From positions 310,001-374,000 of the forward strand of contig JAFKKF010000006.1 of assembly GCA_017305635.1 (NCBI GenBank): a stretch of DNA of 64,000 bases, in the 5' to 3' direction. This stretch comes from Hyphomicrobiales bacterium (GTDB lineage Bacteria; Pseudomonadota; Alphaproteobacteria; Rhizobiales; Kaistiaceae). Position 1 is the stretch's first letter, and every line of letters begins with the position of its first letter. The notes under the pieces were generated by a model. The model ran no database searches. It saw only the letters and a program-made list of their open reading frames with translations, and was not told where the DNA came from. Position numbers and translations under genes: made by a program. Shown here in pieces: positions 7,442-16,102 of the stretch.

Positions 7442-9904
7442 ATGCCCAAGGAACTCTTCGTCGATCCGCGCGCCACGCGCCGGAAAGGCAGTCTCGCCTT
7501 CGCCGAGGTGCCCGTCCACGCCTATGACACGCCCTTCGCCGAGGAGCGCGGGAGGCGGGGCGACGGCGCCCTGAAGGAAATGCTCCGCCACATGCTGGTG
7601 GTGCGCGAGTTCGAGACCATGCTCGGCACCTTCAAGGCGACCGGCGCCTATGCCGGCATGCCCTTCGTCTACAAGGGGCCGGCCCATCTCTCCATCGGGC
7701 AGGAGGGCGCCGCGGTCGGCGCCGCGCTGGCGCTCCGGCCCGAGGACCATATCTTCGGCTCCCATCGCGGGCATGGCGAGTTCATCGCCAAGGGCCTGTC
7801 GGCGGTCGCGGCCCTGGCGCCGGCCGAGCTCATCCGCGTGATGGAGGCGCATGAGGGGGGAGCGCTCCTCCGCACGGTGGAGACGTTCATCGGCGGCGGC
7901 GACGAGAAGGCGATCGCCGAGAACTTCCTGCTCTTCGGCCTGCTCGCCGAGATCTTCATGCGGGCGAACGGCTTCAACGGCGGCATGGGCGGCAGCATGC
8001 ACGCCTTCTGCCTGCCGCTCGGCATCTATCCGAACAATGCCATCGTCGGGGCCTCGGCCGGCATCGCCACCGGCGCCGCGCTCTACAAGAAGCTGGCGCG
8101 AAGCGGCGGCATCGCGGTCGCCAATAGCGGCGACGGCGCAACGGCGACCGGCCCGGTCTGGGAGGCGATGACCTTCGCCTCGATGGCGCAGTACGACCGC
8201 CTCTGGGGCGAGGAGAAGGGCGGCCTGCCGGTCCTCTTCTTCTTCACCAACAATTTCTACGCCATGGGCGGTCAGACGATCGGCGAGACCGCGGGCTGGG
8301 AGCGCCTGGCGCGGATCGGGGCGGCGGCCAATCCGTCGAGCCTGCATGCCGAGACCATCGACGGCACCAATCCGCTCGCCGTCGCCGATGCGGTCGCGCG
8401 GAAGCGCGAGATTCTCCTGTCGGGGCGCGGGCCGGCGCTGCTCGACGTCGAGTGCTATCGCCTGTCGGGCCATTCCACCACGGACGCCAATGCCTATCGC
8501 ACGCGCGAGGAGCTGGCCGCCTGGCAGGAGCAGGACCCGATCACGCTTTTCGCGGCGCAGCTGAGGGAAGCGGGCATCCTCGACGCGGCCGGCGAGCAGG
8601 CGATGCGCGACGGCGTCGCCGAGCAGATCCGCAAGGTGACCGCGGCGGCGATCGATCCGGCCGCCGCGCCGCCGGTGAACGTCGAGGCCGATCCGATCCT
8701 CATCGGCAAGCTCATGTTCTCCAACCGCGAGGCCGAGCCCGGTCCCGCCGACCCGGCGCTCGCGGTCGCGGCGGAAGCCTCTTCGCGCGTCCGGCAGAAC
8801 CTGAAGAAGAGCCGCTTCGGCCTGTCGGAGGCGGGCGAGAAGCTGTCGCCGATGCGCGCCATCACCATACGCGACGCGCTGTTCGAGGCGCTGCTCCACC
8901 ACTTCATCCACGATCCGTCGCTGATCGCCTATGGCGAGGAATGCCGCGACTGGGGTGGCGCCTTCGGCGTCTATCGCGGGCTCGCCGACGTGCTCCCCCA
9001 TCATCGCCTGTTCAATTCGCCGATCGCGGAGGCGGCGATCGTCGCCACCGCCGTCGGCTATGCCATGGAAGGCGGGCGCGCGGTGGTCGAATTGATGTAT
9101 GGCGACTTCATCGGCCGCGCCGGCGACGAGATCTTCAACCAGATGGCCAAGTGGCAGGCCATGTCGGCTGGCGCGCTGAAGATGCCGGTGGTTCTGCGCA
9201 CCTCGGTGGGCAGCAAGTACGGCGCCCAGCATTCGCAGGACTGGACCGGCCTGATCACGCATATTCCCGGCCTCAAGGTGATCTACCCGGCGACGCCCTA
9301 CGACGCGAAAGGCCTGCTCGCCTCGGCGCTTGCGAGCGACGATCCGACCGTCTTCTTCGAGAGCCAGCGCCTCTACGACACTACCGAGATGTTCCATCCG
9401 GGTGGCGTGCCGGCGGACTATTACCGCCTGCCGGTCGGCGTGCCGGACATCAAGCGCGCCGGCTCCGACGTCACGATCCTCACCATCGGGCCGTCGCTCT
9501 ATCCGGCGCTCGCCGCGGCCGAGCAGCTGCAGAAGGACTATGACGTCTCGGCCGAGATCATCGACGCGCGGTCGCTGGTGCCGTTCGACTACGATGTCGT
9601 GCTGAAGTCGGTGAAGAAGACGCATCGCATCCTCCTCGTCACCGAGGCCTCGGAGCGGGGCAGCTTCGCCATGACGCTCGCCGCCAATATCGGCCGCTTC
9701 GGCTTCAAGGACCTGGAAGCCGCGCCGCGCGTGCTCGGCTCGCCCAACTGGATCGTGCCGGGCGCGGAGATGGAGAGCACCTATTTCCCGCAGGCCGGCG
9801 ACATCATCGATGTTGTCTGCGGCGAGCTGATCCCCGAAAAGAAGGTCAACCGGCGCGGCATCCGCGACTGGGACGACATCGCGCTCGCGCGCCGCGCGCT
9901 CTAG
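7442..9904 (+). CDS. Fused E1 alpha-beta thiamine-diphosphate dehydrogenase (acetoin/2-oxo acid type)
   Basis: An 820-residue fusion of the two E1 subunits of a 2-oxo acid or acetoin dehydrogenase. Residues about 50-440 are the alpha part: GPAHLSIGQEG, FGSHRGHGEF, FNGGMGGSMHAF, and the thiamine-diphosphate motif starting at SGDGA (about residue 230) and ending at FTNN. Residues about 475-820 are the beta part: ITIRDALFEALLHHF, NSPIAEAAIVATAVGYAMEG, VLRTSVGSKYGAQHSQDW, and a transketolase C-terminal domain (VTILTIGPSLYPALAAAEQL). The GGxGGSMH signature and gene neighbours favour the acetoin-type branch. It would decarboxylate its substrate and pass the acyl group to the lipoyl protein encoded next. 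No E3 gene is present nearby. Confidence 0.85.
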   Translation: MPKELFVDPRATRRKGSLAFAEVPVHAYDTPFAEERGRRGDGALKEMLRHMLVVREFETMLGTFKATGAYAGMPFVYKGPAHLSIGQEGAAVGAALALRPEDHIFGSHRGHGEFIAKGLSAVAALAPAELIRVMEAHEGGALLRTVETFIGGGDEKAIAENFLLFGLLAEIFMRANGFNGGMGGSMHAFCLPLGIYPNNAIVGASAGIATGAALYKKLARSGGIAVANSGDGATATGPVWEAMTFASMAQYDRLWGEEKGGLPVLFFFTNNFYAMGGQTIGETAGWERLARIGAAANPSSLHAETIDGTNPLAVADAVARKREILLSGRGPALLDVECYRLSGHSTTDANAYRTREELAAWQEQDPITLFAAQLREAGILDAAGEQAMRDGVAEQIRKVTAAAIDPAAAPPVNVEADPILIGKLMFSNREAEPGPADPALAVAAEASSRVRQNLKKSRFGLSEAGEKLSPMRAITIRDALFEALLHHFIHDPSLIAYGEECRDWGGAFGVYRGLADVLPHHRLFNSPIAEAAIVATAVGYAMEGGRAVVELMYGDFIGRAGDEIFNQMAKWQAMSAGALKMPVVLRTSVGSKYGAQHSQDWTGLITHIPGLKVIYPATPYDAKGLLASALASDDPTVFFESQRLYDTTEMFHPGGVPADYYRLPVGVPDIKRAGSDVTILTIGPSLYPALAAAEQLQKDYDVSAEIIDARSLVPFDYDVVLKSVKKTHRILLVTEASERGSFAMTLAANIGRFGFKDLEAAPRVLGSPNWIVPGAEMESTYFPQAGDIIDVVCGELIPEKKVNRRGIRDWDDIALARRAL

Positions 9905-9912
9905 GAGGAACG

Positions 9913-10155
9913 ATGGCTGATATTCCGCTGGTCATGCCGCAGCTCGGCGTCGACATCGAGGAAGGCCAGATCGACAGCTGGCTGAAGCAGGTCGGGGACC
10001 GGGTCGAGAAGGGCGAGCAGATCGCCATGGTGACGACGCCGAAGGTCAACCTCGAGCTCGAGGCGCCGGCGAGCGGCACGCTGAAGGAGATCACCGTGCC
10101 CGCCGACGAGATCGCCAGGGTCGGCGACACGCTCGCCATCATCGCGGCCGACTGA
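9913..10155 (+). CDS. Free-standing lipoyl-domain protein (E2 swinging arm)
   Basis: An 80-residue protein consisting of one biotinyl/lipoyl domain: MADIPLVMPQLGVDIEEGQI, then VGDRVEKGEQIAMVTTPKVNLELEAPASGTL. Lys44 in TTPKVN is at the position normally lipoylated. It starts 8 bases after the E1 stop behind AGGAGGAACG. It lacks the peripheral-subunit-binding and acyltransferase domains of a normal E2, so acyl transfer must be done by another protein. The alpha/beta hydrolase encoded immediately downstream is the obvious partner, because acetoin dehydrogenase E2 proteins are often a lipoyl domain joined to an alpha/beta hydrolase fold. Confidence 0.88.
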   Translation: MADIPLVMPQLGVDIEEGQIDSWLKQVGDRVEKGEQIAMVTTPKVNLELEAPASGTLKEITVPADEIARVGDTLAIIAAD

Positions 10156-10162
10156 CCGGTAC

Positions 10163-10939
10163 ATGCCTGCGCTCGATGGGGAGCTGAACTTCCTCGCGGT
10201 CGGCGAATCCGGGCCGCCGGCGCTGCTCCTGCACGGCTTCGGATCGGACCGCTCGTCCTGGCGGTTGAACCAGGGCGAGCTCGGCAAGGTCGCGCGCACG
10301 ATCGCCGTCGACCTTCCCGGCCACGGCCTGTCGCCCACCGACGTGGGCGACGGTTCGGTCGCGACGCTGTCGCGGGCGGTCGAAGCCTTCGCCGACCACC
10401 ATTTCCGCGAGCCGGCCCATCTCCTCGGCCATTCGCTCGGCGGTGCCATCGCGGTCGATCTCGCCAACCGCCGGCCGGATCTCGCGCGCTCGCTCTTTCT
10501 GGTGGCGCCCGCCTGGATCGGACGGCGGATCGACGAGGCCTTTCTCGCCCGCTATGTCGCGATGGAAAGCGTCGAGGAGGCCGAGGCGGTGCTCCGTGGA
10601 CTCGTCGCGCGGCCGCGGCTCATCGGCCGGCAGATGGCGGCCGCCGTGCTCGCGGAGCTGCAGCGCCCCGGCGTGCGGCCGGCCCTGAAGACGATCGCAG
10701 CGAGCCTCGTTCGGGCCGGGCCGGCCGTTGCCGCAGCCGCAGCCGCAGTCGGAGGGATGGCACTGCCGAAGATGGTGGTCTGGGGCGCGGCGGACTTGAC
10801 CCGGGCGCCGGACGAGGCGACCCTCGCCGCGCTCAAGGCCGAGGTCACCGTGCTTGCCGATACCGGGCATCTGCCGCACATGGAGAATTCCGCCGAGGTG
10901 AACCGGCTGATGCGCGCCTTCCTCGCGACCGCGGCCTGA
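10163..10939 (+). CDS. Alpha/beta-hydrolase fold protein, AcoC-like E2 catalytic part
   Basis: A 258-residue alpha/beta hydrolase. LLLHGFGSDRSSW is the oxyanion-hole segment, VDLPGHGLS follows, GHSLGG holds the nucleophile Ser91, a late Asp is near VVWGAADLTRAP, and the catalytic His is in DTGHLPHMEN. The family match is to the hydrolase half of acetoin-dehydrogenase E2 (AcoC) proteins. It begins 7 bases after the lipoyl-domain gene and 4 bases before the SorC gene, so the operon looks like an AcoC split into two proteins. Hydrolysis or transfer of the acyl-lipoyl group to CoA is the likely task; an unrelated esterase role remains possible. Confidence 0.75.
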   Translation: MPALDGELNFLAVGESGPPALLLHGFGSDRSSWRLNQGELGKVARTIAVDLPGHGLSPTDVGDGSVATLSRAVEAFADHHFREPAHLLGHSLGGAIAVDLANRRPDLARSLFLVAPAWIGRRIDEAFLARYVAMESVEEAEAVLRGLVARPRLIGRQMAAAVLAELQRPGVRPALKTIAASLVRAGPAVAAAAAAVGGMALPKMVVWGAADLTRAPDEATLAALKAEVTVLADTGHLPHMENSAEVNRLMRAFLATAA

Positions 10940-10943
10940 CGGC

Positions 10944-11918
10944 ATGGCACGGCTTCGGCGGACGGTGACGCAGGGCCCGGTTGCCGACGACGCCTCGCTC
11001 CGCCTCCGCGCCTCGTGGCTCTATCACAGCGACGGCCTCACCCAGAAGGACATATCCGAGCGCCTCGGCATCAGCCGCGGCACCGTCATCCGGCTGCTTG
11101 CCGAGGCGGTGGAGCGCGGCGAAGTGCAGATCTGGATCGCCGAGGGCGATGGCGACTGCATCGAGCTGGCGCTGAAGCTCGAGGATGCCTTCGGCCTCGA
11201 CGAGGCCATCGTGGTGCCGTCGGCGAGCGCGGCAGACCAGGCGACCAAGTCGATCGGCCTGGCGCTCGGGCGCTTCCTCTCCGAGGTGGTCGCCGATGGC
11301 ATGACCCTCGGCGTCGGCTGGGGGCGCACGCTGATGGCGTCGCTCGCGAGCCTCCGGCCGCTCCGCCACGAGGGCGTGAAAGTGGTCTCGCTGGTCGGCG
11401 GCATGGTGCGGGCGGAAGGCAGCAATCCGCTCGAATATAGCTGGCGCGTCGCCAGCCAGTTCGGCGCGCAATGCTTCCTCTTCATCGCTCCGGCCTTCGT
11501 CGATTCGCCCGCGACCAAGGCGCGGCTCATCGACAAATGCGGCCTCGACGAACTCGTCCGCCTGTCGCGCTCGCTCGACCTCGCCGTCTTCGCCGCCGGC
11601 GATATCGGCGCCCGGTCAACCTCGCAGGCCGCCTCCATGCTGACGGCGAAGGAGATCGAGGAGCTGGTGGCGCTCGGTTGCGTCGGCGATGTGCTCTGCA
11701 ACTTCCTCGACGCGGAAGGACGGAGCGTCGCCCATCCGCTCAACAAGCGCGTCATGTCGGTCGACCTCGACGATCTCCGGAAGGCGGGTCACGTGGTGAT
11801 CGCCTGCGGCGGCATGCACCGCGCCGCGGCGATCCGGGCGGCCATCCGGCGGATCGGCTGCAATACGCTGATCACCGACGAGGGCGCGGCGCGGGCTTTG
11901 CTCGCCGCCGGGCGCTGA
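10944..11918 (+). CDS. SorC-family (sugar-binding) transcriptional regulator
   Basis: A 324-residue SorC/DeoR-type regulator. The N-terminal helix-turn-helix is LYHSDGLTQKDISERLGISRGTVIRLLAEAVERGEVQI. The remainder is the phosphosugar-binding domain, with GVGWGRTLMASLASL, VVSLVGGMV, APAFVDSPATKARLI, CNFLDAEGR and VVIACGGMHRAAAIRAAI typical of the family. It lies inside the operon it probably controls, through the palindrome at 7349-7376. The effector is likely a sugar or polyol phosphate, which would tie the dehydrogenase to polyol or sugar breakdown, but the ligand cannot be deduced. Confidence 0.88.
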   Translation: MARLRRTVTQGPVADDASLRLRASWLYHSDGLTQKDISERLGISRGTVIRLLAEAVERGEVQIWIAEGDGDCIELALKLEDAFGLDEAIVVPSASAADQATKSIGLALGRFLSEVVADGMTLGVGWGRTLMASLASLRPLRHEGVKVVSLVGGMVRAEGSNPLEYSWRVASQFGAQCFLFIAPAFVDSPATKARLIDKCGLDELVRLSRSLDLAVFAAGDIGARSTSQAASMLTAKEIEELVALGCVGDVLCNFLDAEGRSVAHPLNKRVMSVDLDDLRKAGHVVIACGGMHRAAAIRAAIRRIGCNTLITDEGAARALLAAGR

Positions 11919-12013
11919 TCATCGGAACGATTGCGGGCCGAAGTCCTGTACGGCCGGAAGCGGCGGCGCTAGTCTTGGCCGGATCGCCTTCCGCTTCCAA
12001 TTTCCCCGCATCG

Positions 12014-12805
12014 ATGACCGACACGATTCTCCCAGTCAGCCAGCTCCTCGACCTTCGCGGCAAGGTCGCCTTCGTCACCGGCGCCTCGGCCAATATCGGG
12101 GCCGGCATCGCCCGCCGCCTCGCCGAGGCGGGCGCGGCGGTCGCCATCCACTATCGCAGCGGGACCGAGCGGGCGAACGATCTCGCCGCCGAGATCAGCA
12201 AGGCCGGCGGCCGCGCGCTCGCCGTGCAGGCCGAGCTGACCAAGCCGCACGACGTCGATACCGCGGTCGAGACGGTGACGGCGCTGCTCGGCCCGATCGA
12301 CATCCTCGTCAACAATGCCGCGCGGCAGACCCATGCCCCCTTCGAGACCATGGAGCTGGAGGAGTGGCGGCGCATGCTCGCCGACAATCTCGACGGCGTC
12401 TTCATCGTCACCAAGCGCGTCACCGGCCAGATGATCGAGCGGAAAAGCGGCGGATCGGTCGTCAACATTGCCTCGATCGAGGGATTGCAGCCGGCGCCGA
12501 CCCACGGCCACTACGCCACCTCCAAGGCGGGGCTGATCATGTATACGCGCGCCGCGGCGCTCCAGTTCGGCAAGCACAACATCCGCGTCAATGCCGTCTC
12601 GCCCGGCGTCATCTACCAGGAGGGTATCCGCGAGAACTGGCCGGAGGGCGTGAAGCGCTGGATGGAGGCGGTGCCGCTGTCGCGCATGGGCGACGTCAGC
12701 GACGTCGCCGACGCCGTCCTGTTCCTCGCCGCGCCGGCCTCCCGCTGGATCACCGGCACCAATCTCGTCGTCGATGGCGGCGTCACCGCGACGCCGGCTT
12801 TCTGA
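12014..12805 (+). CDS. SDR-family oxidoreductase
   Basis: A 263-residue classical short-chain dehydrogenase. It shows VAFVTGASANIGAGIARRLAEAG (cofactor loop), LVNNAARQTHAPF (NNA), IASIEGLQP with the catalytic Ser region, HYATSKAGL (YxxxK) and a C-terminal LVVDGGVTA. HYRSGTERA after strand 2 suggests NADP(H) preference. The start is the ATG at 12014, in a 95-base gap after the SorC gene; no strong ribosome-binding site is visible. It is followed 13 bases later by a second SDR. Both probably oxidise the substrate taken up for the dehydrogenase operon. Confidence 0.85.
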   Translation: MTDTILPVSQLLDLRGKVAFVTGASANIGAGIARRLAEAGAAVAIHYRSGTERANDLAAEISKAGGRALAVQAELTKPHDVDTAVETVTALLGPIDILVNNAARQTHAPFETMELEEWRRMLADNLDGVFIVTKRVTGQMIERKSGGSVVNIASIEGLQPAPTHGHYATSKAGLIMYTRAAALQFGKHNIRVNAVSPGVIYQEGIRENWPEGVKRWMEAVPLSRMGDVSDVADAVLFLAAPASRWITGTNLVVDGGVTATPAF

Positions 12806-12818
12806 AGGATCGGCCCCC

Positions 12819-13607
12819 ATGAGCGTGCTTTCGGATGAGGCGCTGGCCGGCCGCGCCGTGGTCGTGACCGGCGCCGGGCGCGGCATCGGCGCCGGCATCG
12901 TCGAGGCGATCCTCGCCGCTGGCGGCAAGGTGGCGCTGGTCGACCTCGACCGGCGCGCAGCGGAGGCCGCGGCAGCCGCCCTCGACCCCGGCGGCGAGCG
13001 GACGCTGCCGCTTTCCGGCGACGTCACCCAGCCCGCCACGCTCCAGATGGCCGTTACGGCGGCGACGGAGAGCCTCGGCCCGCTCTCCGGCTGGGTCAAC
13101 AATGCCGGCATCGTCCAGATGATCCCGGCGACCGACTATTCGCCGCAGAAGTGGGAGCGCGAATTCCAGGTCAACGTCGCCGGCGTCATGAACGGCGCCC
13201 AGGCGGCATACAGGACATTCGCGGGAAGAGCAGGCGCCATCGTCAACATCGCGTCGAACGCCGGCAAGGTCGGCTTCCCCAACATGGCCGCCTACAACGC
13301 GACCAAGGCGGCGGTGATCAACCTGACGCGCTCGCTGGCGAAGGAATGGGCGGCGGCGAAGGTCAACGTCAACGCCGTATGCCCGGGGAGCGTCGCGACG
13401 CCGATGCTCCGCGAGGTCGCCGACCAGCTCGCCGCCGAGACCGGCAGGACGGCGGAGTCGCTCTTTGCCGGCATGGTGCCGGCCCAGCTCGGCCGCCACA
13501 TCACGCCGCGCGAGGTCGGGCAGGTGGTCGCGTTCCTCCTGTCGGACGCGGCGACGATCATCCGCGGCCAGTCGATCAACGTCGACGGCGGCGAGACGCC
13601 TTACTAA
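12819..13607 (+). CDS. SDR-family oxidoreductase
   Basis: A 262-residue classical SDR: VVVTGAGRGIGAGIVEAIL, LVDLDRRAAEA (the acidic Asp after strand 2 suggests NAD), WVNNAGIVQ, VNIASNAGKVGFPNMAAYNATKAAV with the YxxxK pair, and INVDGGETPY at the C-terminus. Last gene of the plus-strand operon that begins at 7442, and convergent with the amidohydrolase gene at 13613, leaving only 5 bases between stops. About 30% like its neighbour SDR by eye, so it is a paralogue rather than a recent duplicate. Substrate unknown; a polyol or sugar alcohol is plausible. Confidence 0.85.
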   Translation: MSVLSDEALAGRAVVVTGAGRGIGAGIVEAILAAGGKVALVDLDRRAAEAAAAALDPGGERTLPLSGDVTQPATLQMAVTAATESLGPLSGWVNNAGIVQMIPATDYSPQKWEREFQVNVAGVMNGAQAAYRTFAGRAGAIVNIASNAGKVGFPNMAAYNATKAAVINLTRSLAKEWAAAKVNVNAVCPGSVATPMLREVADQLAAETGRTAESLFAGMVPAQLGRHITPREVGQVVAFLLSDAATIIRGQSINVDGGETPY

Positions 13608-13612
13608 TCCGC

Positions 13613-15142
13613 TTACCGGTTGGTGCCCGGCCAGGCGGGCATGTCGCCGGCATAGCGGTCGAGGCCGATATCCGTCGTCGTCGCGCGTCGGTGGATCTCG
13701 GCCATATGGGGCTCGAAGACGCGATTGCGGTCCTCGACCGCCCTGTGCTCTGCGAGCCAGGCGGGCACGGCCTCGCGAACCTCGCGATAGATTTCCGCCT
13801 CGTCGACGGTCGTCAGCCGCCCGTCGCGGAAGACGATCTCTCCATCGACCATGACGAGTCTCAGCGACGAGCCGTTCTCGCCGAAGACGACGTGCTTCCG
13901 CGGATCGTTCATCGGCGTATAGATGCTGTTGTCGGTGTCGAGCAGGATGAGGTCGGCGCGCTTACCGGCTTCCAGCGAGCCGGTCTGTCGATCGAGCATC
14001 GCGGTGTGGGCGCCGCCGATGGTAGCGGCCTTCAGGATGTCGGAGGCGCCGAGCCAGCGGGCATAGTCGGGGCCCGATGCCGCATGGATGAGCGCTGCGA
14101 CGCGCATGACGTCGAAGATGCGGAGCGTGTCGTTGCTCGACGCGCCATCGGTGCCGAGGCCGATATTGACGCCGGCATCGATCAGGCGGCGAAGCGGCGC
14201 GACGCCGGCGCCGAGCTTCTGGTTGGAGATGGCGTTGTGGACGACCGAGCAGTCGGCCGCGCCCATCAGCGCCATGTCCTCGTCGCTCACCCAGACGGAA
14301 TGGGCGATGGTGACGTTCCGGGTGAGCACGCCGAGGTCGTGCATGTAGCGGATGAGGGTCTTGCCGAATATTTCGTGGCCGGTGACGGCTTGCGTCTTCG
14401 TCTCCAGCACATGGGTGTGGAAGGGAACGTCGTGCGAGATCGCGAGCGCGCTGCAGGCTTCGAGCAGGTCGATGGTGCAGCGCTGCGGCGCTGAGGGCGA
14501 GACCATGTAGCGCAGACGCCCGCCGCCTCCGCCGTCGAAGGCCCTGAAGGCCGCCTCGCAATAATCCGCATAGGCCTTGCCGGTGATCATCGCGCCGCCG
14601 TCGAGGAGCTTCTGCAGCTCGGCCGGCATGATCTCGCGGGCATGGGGAAGCGTGTCGAGGACGGGGATGTTGATAACGGAATTCGTGACGTTCGCCCGGA
14701 TCCCGGCGTCGCCGTAGGCCTGGAAGACGGTGCCGAGACGCTCGATCGAGAAGATCGGCGGATCGAAGAAGCAGTCGCAGATGGTGGTGACGCCGCCGCG
14801 GAGCGATTCGATGGCGACCAGCATCGAGCGGAGATAGAGCAGGCGCTCCGGGATCTGCGGGCCCATGAGCAGCGGATAGGCGTAGAGAAGCCAGACCTCG
14901 AGAGGCATCTTCTCGTAGCGCCCCTTGAAGAACTGCTCGCTCGAATGGAGATGGCCGTTGACGAGGCCGGGCATGGCGAGCCGGTTGCGCCCGTCGATGA
15001 CGGTCGCATCCGGGTGCGCGCCGAGGTCGCGGCCGATGGCCGCGATGGCGTTGCCCTCGATCAGGATATCGCCGGTGAAAGGCGCGTCGCCCTCCGGCCC
15101 GCCCATGGCGATGATGGTCGCCTGGCGGATGAGGGTCTTCAC
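13613..15142 (-). CDS. Amidohydrolase (deaminase/TrzN-SsnA-like)
   Basis: A 509-residue metal-dependent hydrolase of the amidohydrolase superfamily. Metal ligands are visible: His64 and His66 in GLVNGHLHS, the third His in VPFHTHVLETK, the fourth in VTIAHSVWVSDEDM and the Asp in GLGTDGASSN. This is the subtype with one metal, shared by S-adenosylhomocysteine/methylthioadenosine deaminases, cytosine/guanine deaminases and chlorohydrolases. It is the last gene of the nucleoside import and breakdown operon (ATGA overlap with nucleoside hydrolase), so deamination of a nucleoside or base is the most sensible guess. The exact substrate is not determined by the sequence. Confidence 0.8.
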   Translation of the reverse strand: MKTLIRQATIIAMGGPEGDAPFTGDILIEGNAIAAIGRDLGAHPDATVIDGRNRLAMPGLVNGHLHSSEQFFKGRYEKMPLEVWLLYAYPLLMGPQIPERLLYLRSMLVAIESLRGGVTTICDCFFDPPIFSIERLGTVFQAYGDAGIRANVTNSVINIPVLDTLPHAREIMPAELQKLLDGGAMITGKAYADYCEAAFRAFDGGGGGRLRYMVSPSAPQRCTIDLLEACSALAISHDVPFHTHVLETKTQAVTGHEIFGKTLIRYMHDLGVLTRNVTIAHSVWVSDEDMALMGAADCSVVHNAISNQKLGAGVAPLRRLIDAGVNIGLGTDGASSNDTLRIFDVMRVAALIHAASGPDYARWLGASDILKAATIGGAHTAMLDRQTGSLEAGKRADLILLDTDNSIYTPMNDPRKHVVFGENGSSLRLVMVDGEIVFRDGRLTTVDEAEIYREVREAVPAWLAEHRAVEDRNRVFEPHMAEIHRRATTTDIGLDRYAGDMPAWPGTNR

Positions 15143-16080
15143 GGCAGCCGCGCGAGGCGTTCGGTGAGGAGGGCGTAGAAGCCGGCCGCGTCGCCCTCGC
15201 GCAGGTAGAGGACGTTGTGCGGCCGGTCGGTGACGCGCCAGTAGTCGGCGACCGTCATGCCGACGGTCAGCTCGCTCGAGGTCTCGATGACGACGTTGAT
15301 CTCGCGGCCCTTGAACAGCTCGGGCTTCAGGAGGTAGGCGATGACGCAGGGGTCATGCAGCGGCGCGCCCTCGCGACCGTATTTCTGCTGATCGAAGGCC
15401 TCGGAGAAGGAGAGCATCGCCTCCACCGCCGCGCCGGCGCGGTTGCCGATCGCCTTGATGGCGTCGAGGCGCTTCCGCGTCGACAGGATCGTGTGGGTGA
15501 CGTCGAGCGGCACCATGACGATGGGCACGCCGCTGCGCAGCACCACGTCGGCGGCCTCCGGGTCGACGAAGACGTTGAACTCGGCGGCGGGCGTGATGTT
15601 GCCCATTTCGAAATAGCCGCCGGCCATCATCACGATCTCTTTGATGCGCGGCGCGATGTCGGGCGCCTTGACCAGCGCCATGGCGACATTGGTGAGCGGC
15701 CCGAGGGTGCAGAGCGTGATCTCGCCCGGCGGCGTCGCGCGCAGCTTGTCGATGAGGAAATCGACGCCGTGCTGCTCCTGCAGCCTGATCTTCGGCTCGG
15801 GCAGGACGGGGCCGTCGAGGCCGGTCTCGCCGTGGACATGCTCGGCGGTGACGAGCCGGCGGCGCATGGGGCGCGAGCAGCCGGCATAGACGGGAATGTC
15901 GGTGCGGCCCGAAAGCTCGACCACCTTCAGCGCGTTCCTGGCATTCTGCGCGAGGCCGACATTGCCGGCGACGGCCACGATCGCCTCGATCTGCAGCTCC
16001 TCGCGCGAGGCGGCGGCGAGCAGGATGGCGACCGCATCGTCCTGGCCGGGATCGGTGTCGATGATGATCTTCTTCGGCAT
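15139..16080 (-). CDS. Nucleoside hydrolase (inosine-uridine preferring family)
   Basis: A 313-residue N-ribohydrolase that splits ribonucleosides into base and ribose. The N-terminal calcium-binding motif DTDPGQDDAVAILLA contains Asp8, Asp10, Asp14 and Asp15. GPLTNVAMAL, MMAGGYFEMGNITPAAEFNVFVDPEAA and LHDPCVIAYLL match the nucleoside-binding and metal-binding regions of the family. Its stop overlaps the downstream amidohydrolase start (ATGA), and the upstream gene is thymidine phosphorylase, so the operon carries both hydrolytic and phosphorolytic routes. The catalytic His usually near the C-terminus lies in LHDP. Cytosolic. Confidence 0.88.
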   Translation of the reverse strand: MPKKIIIDTDPGQDDAVAILLAAASREELQIEAIVAVAGNVGLAQNARNALKVVELSGRTDIPVYAGCSRPMRRRLVTAEHVHGETGLDGPVLPEPKIRLQEQHGVDFLIDKLRATPPGEITLCTLGPLTNVAMALVKAPDIAPRIKEIVMMAGGYFEMGNITPAAEFNVFVDPEAADVVLRSGVPIVMVPLDVTHTILSTRKRLDAIKAIGNRAGAAVEAMLSFSEAFDQQKYGREGAPLHDPCVIAYLLKPELFKGREINVVIETSSELTVGMTVADYWRVTDRPHNVLYLREGDAAGFYALLTERLARLP

Positions 16081-16102
16081 TGTTCTTGTCCTCGAGGGGC
16101 CT

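Noticed and set aside
7310-9625. A 771-codon open frame on the minus strand opposite the E1 gene
   Set aside because: High GC gives long open frames opposite real genes. The protein is Arg/Ala/Gly-rich without motifs, while the plus strand shows a full E1 with conserved sites.
10724-10752. GCAGCC-type short repeat in the alpha/beta hydrolase gene
   Set aside because: It encodes an Ala run (AVAAAAAAV) and is ordinary codon repetition, not a regulatory or mobile element.
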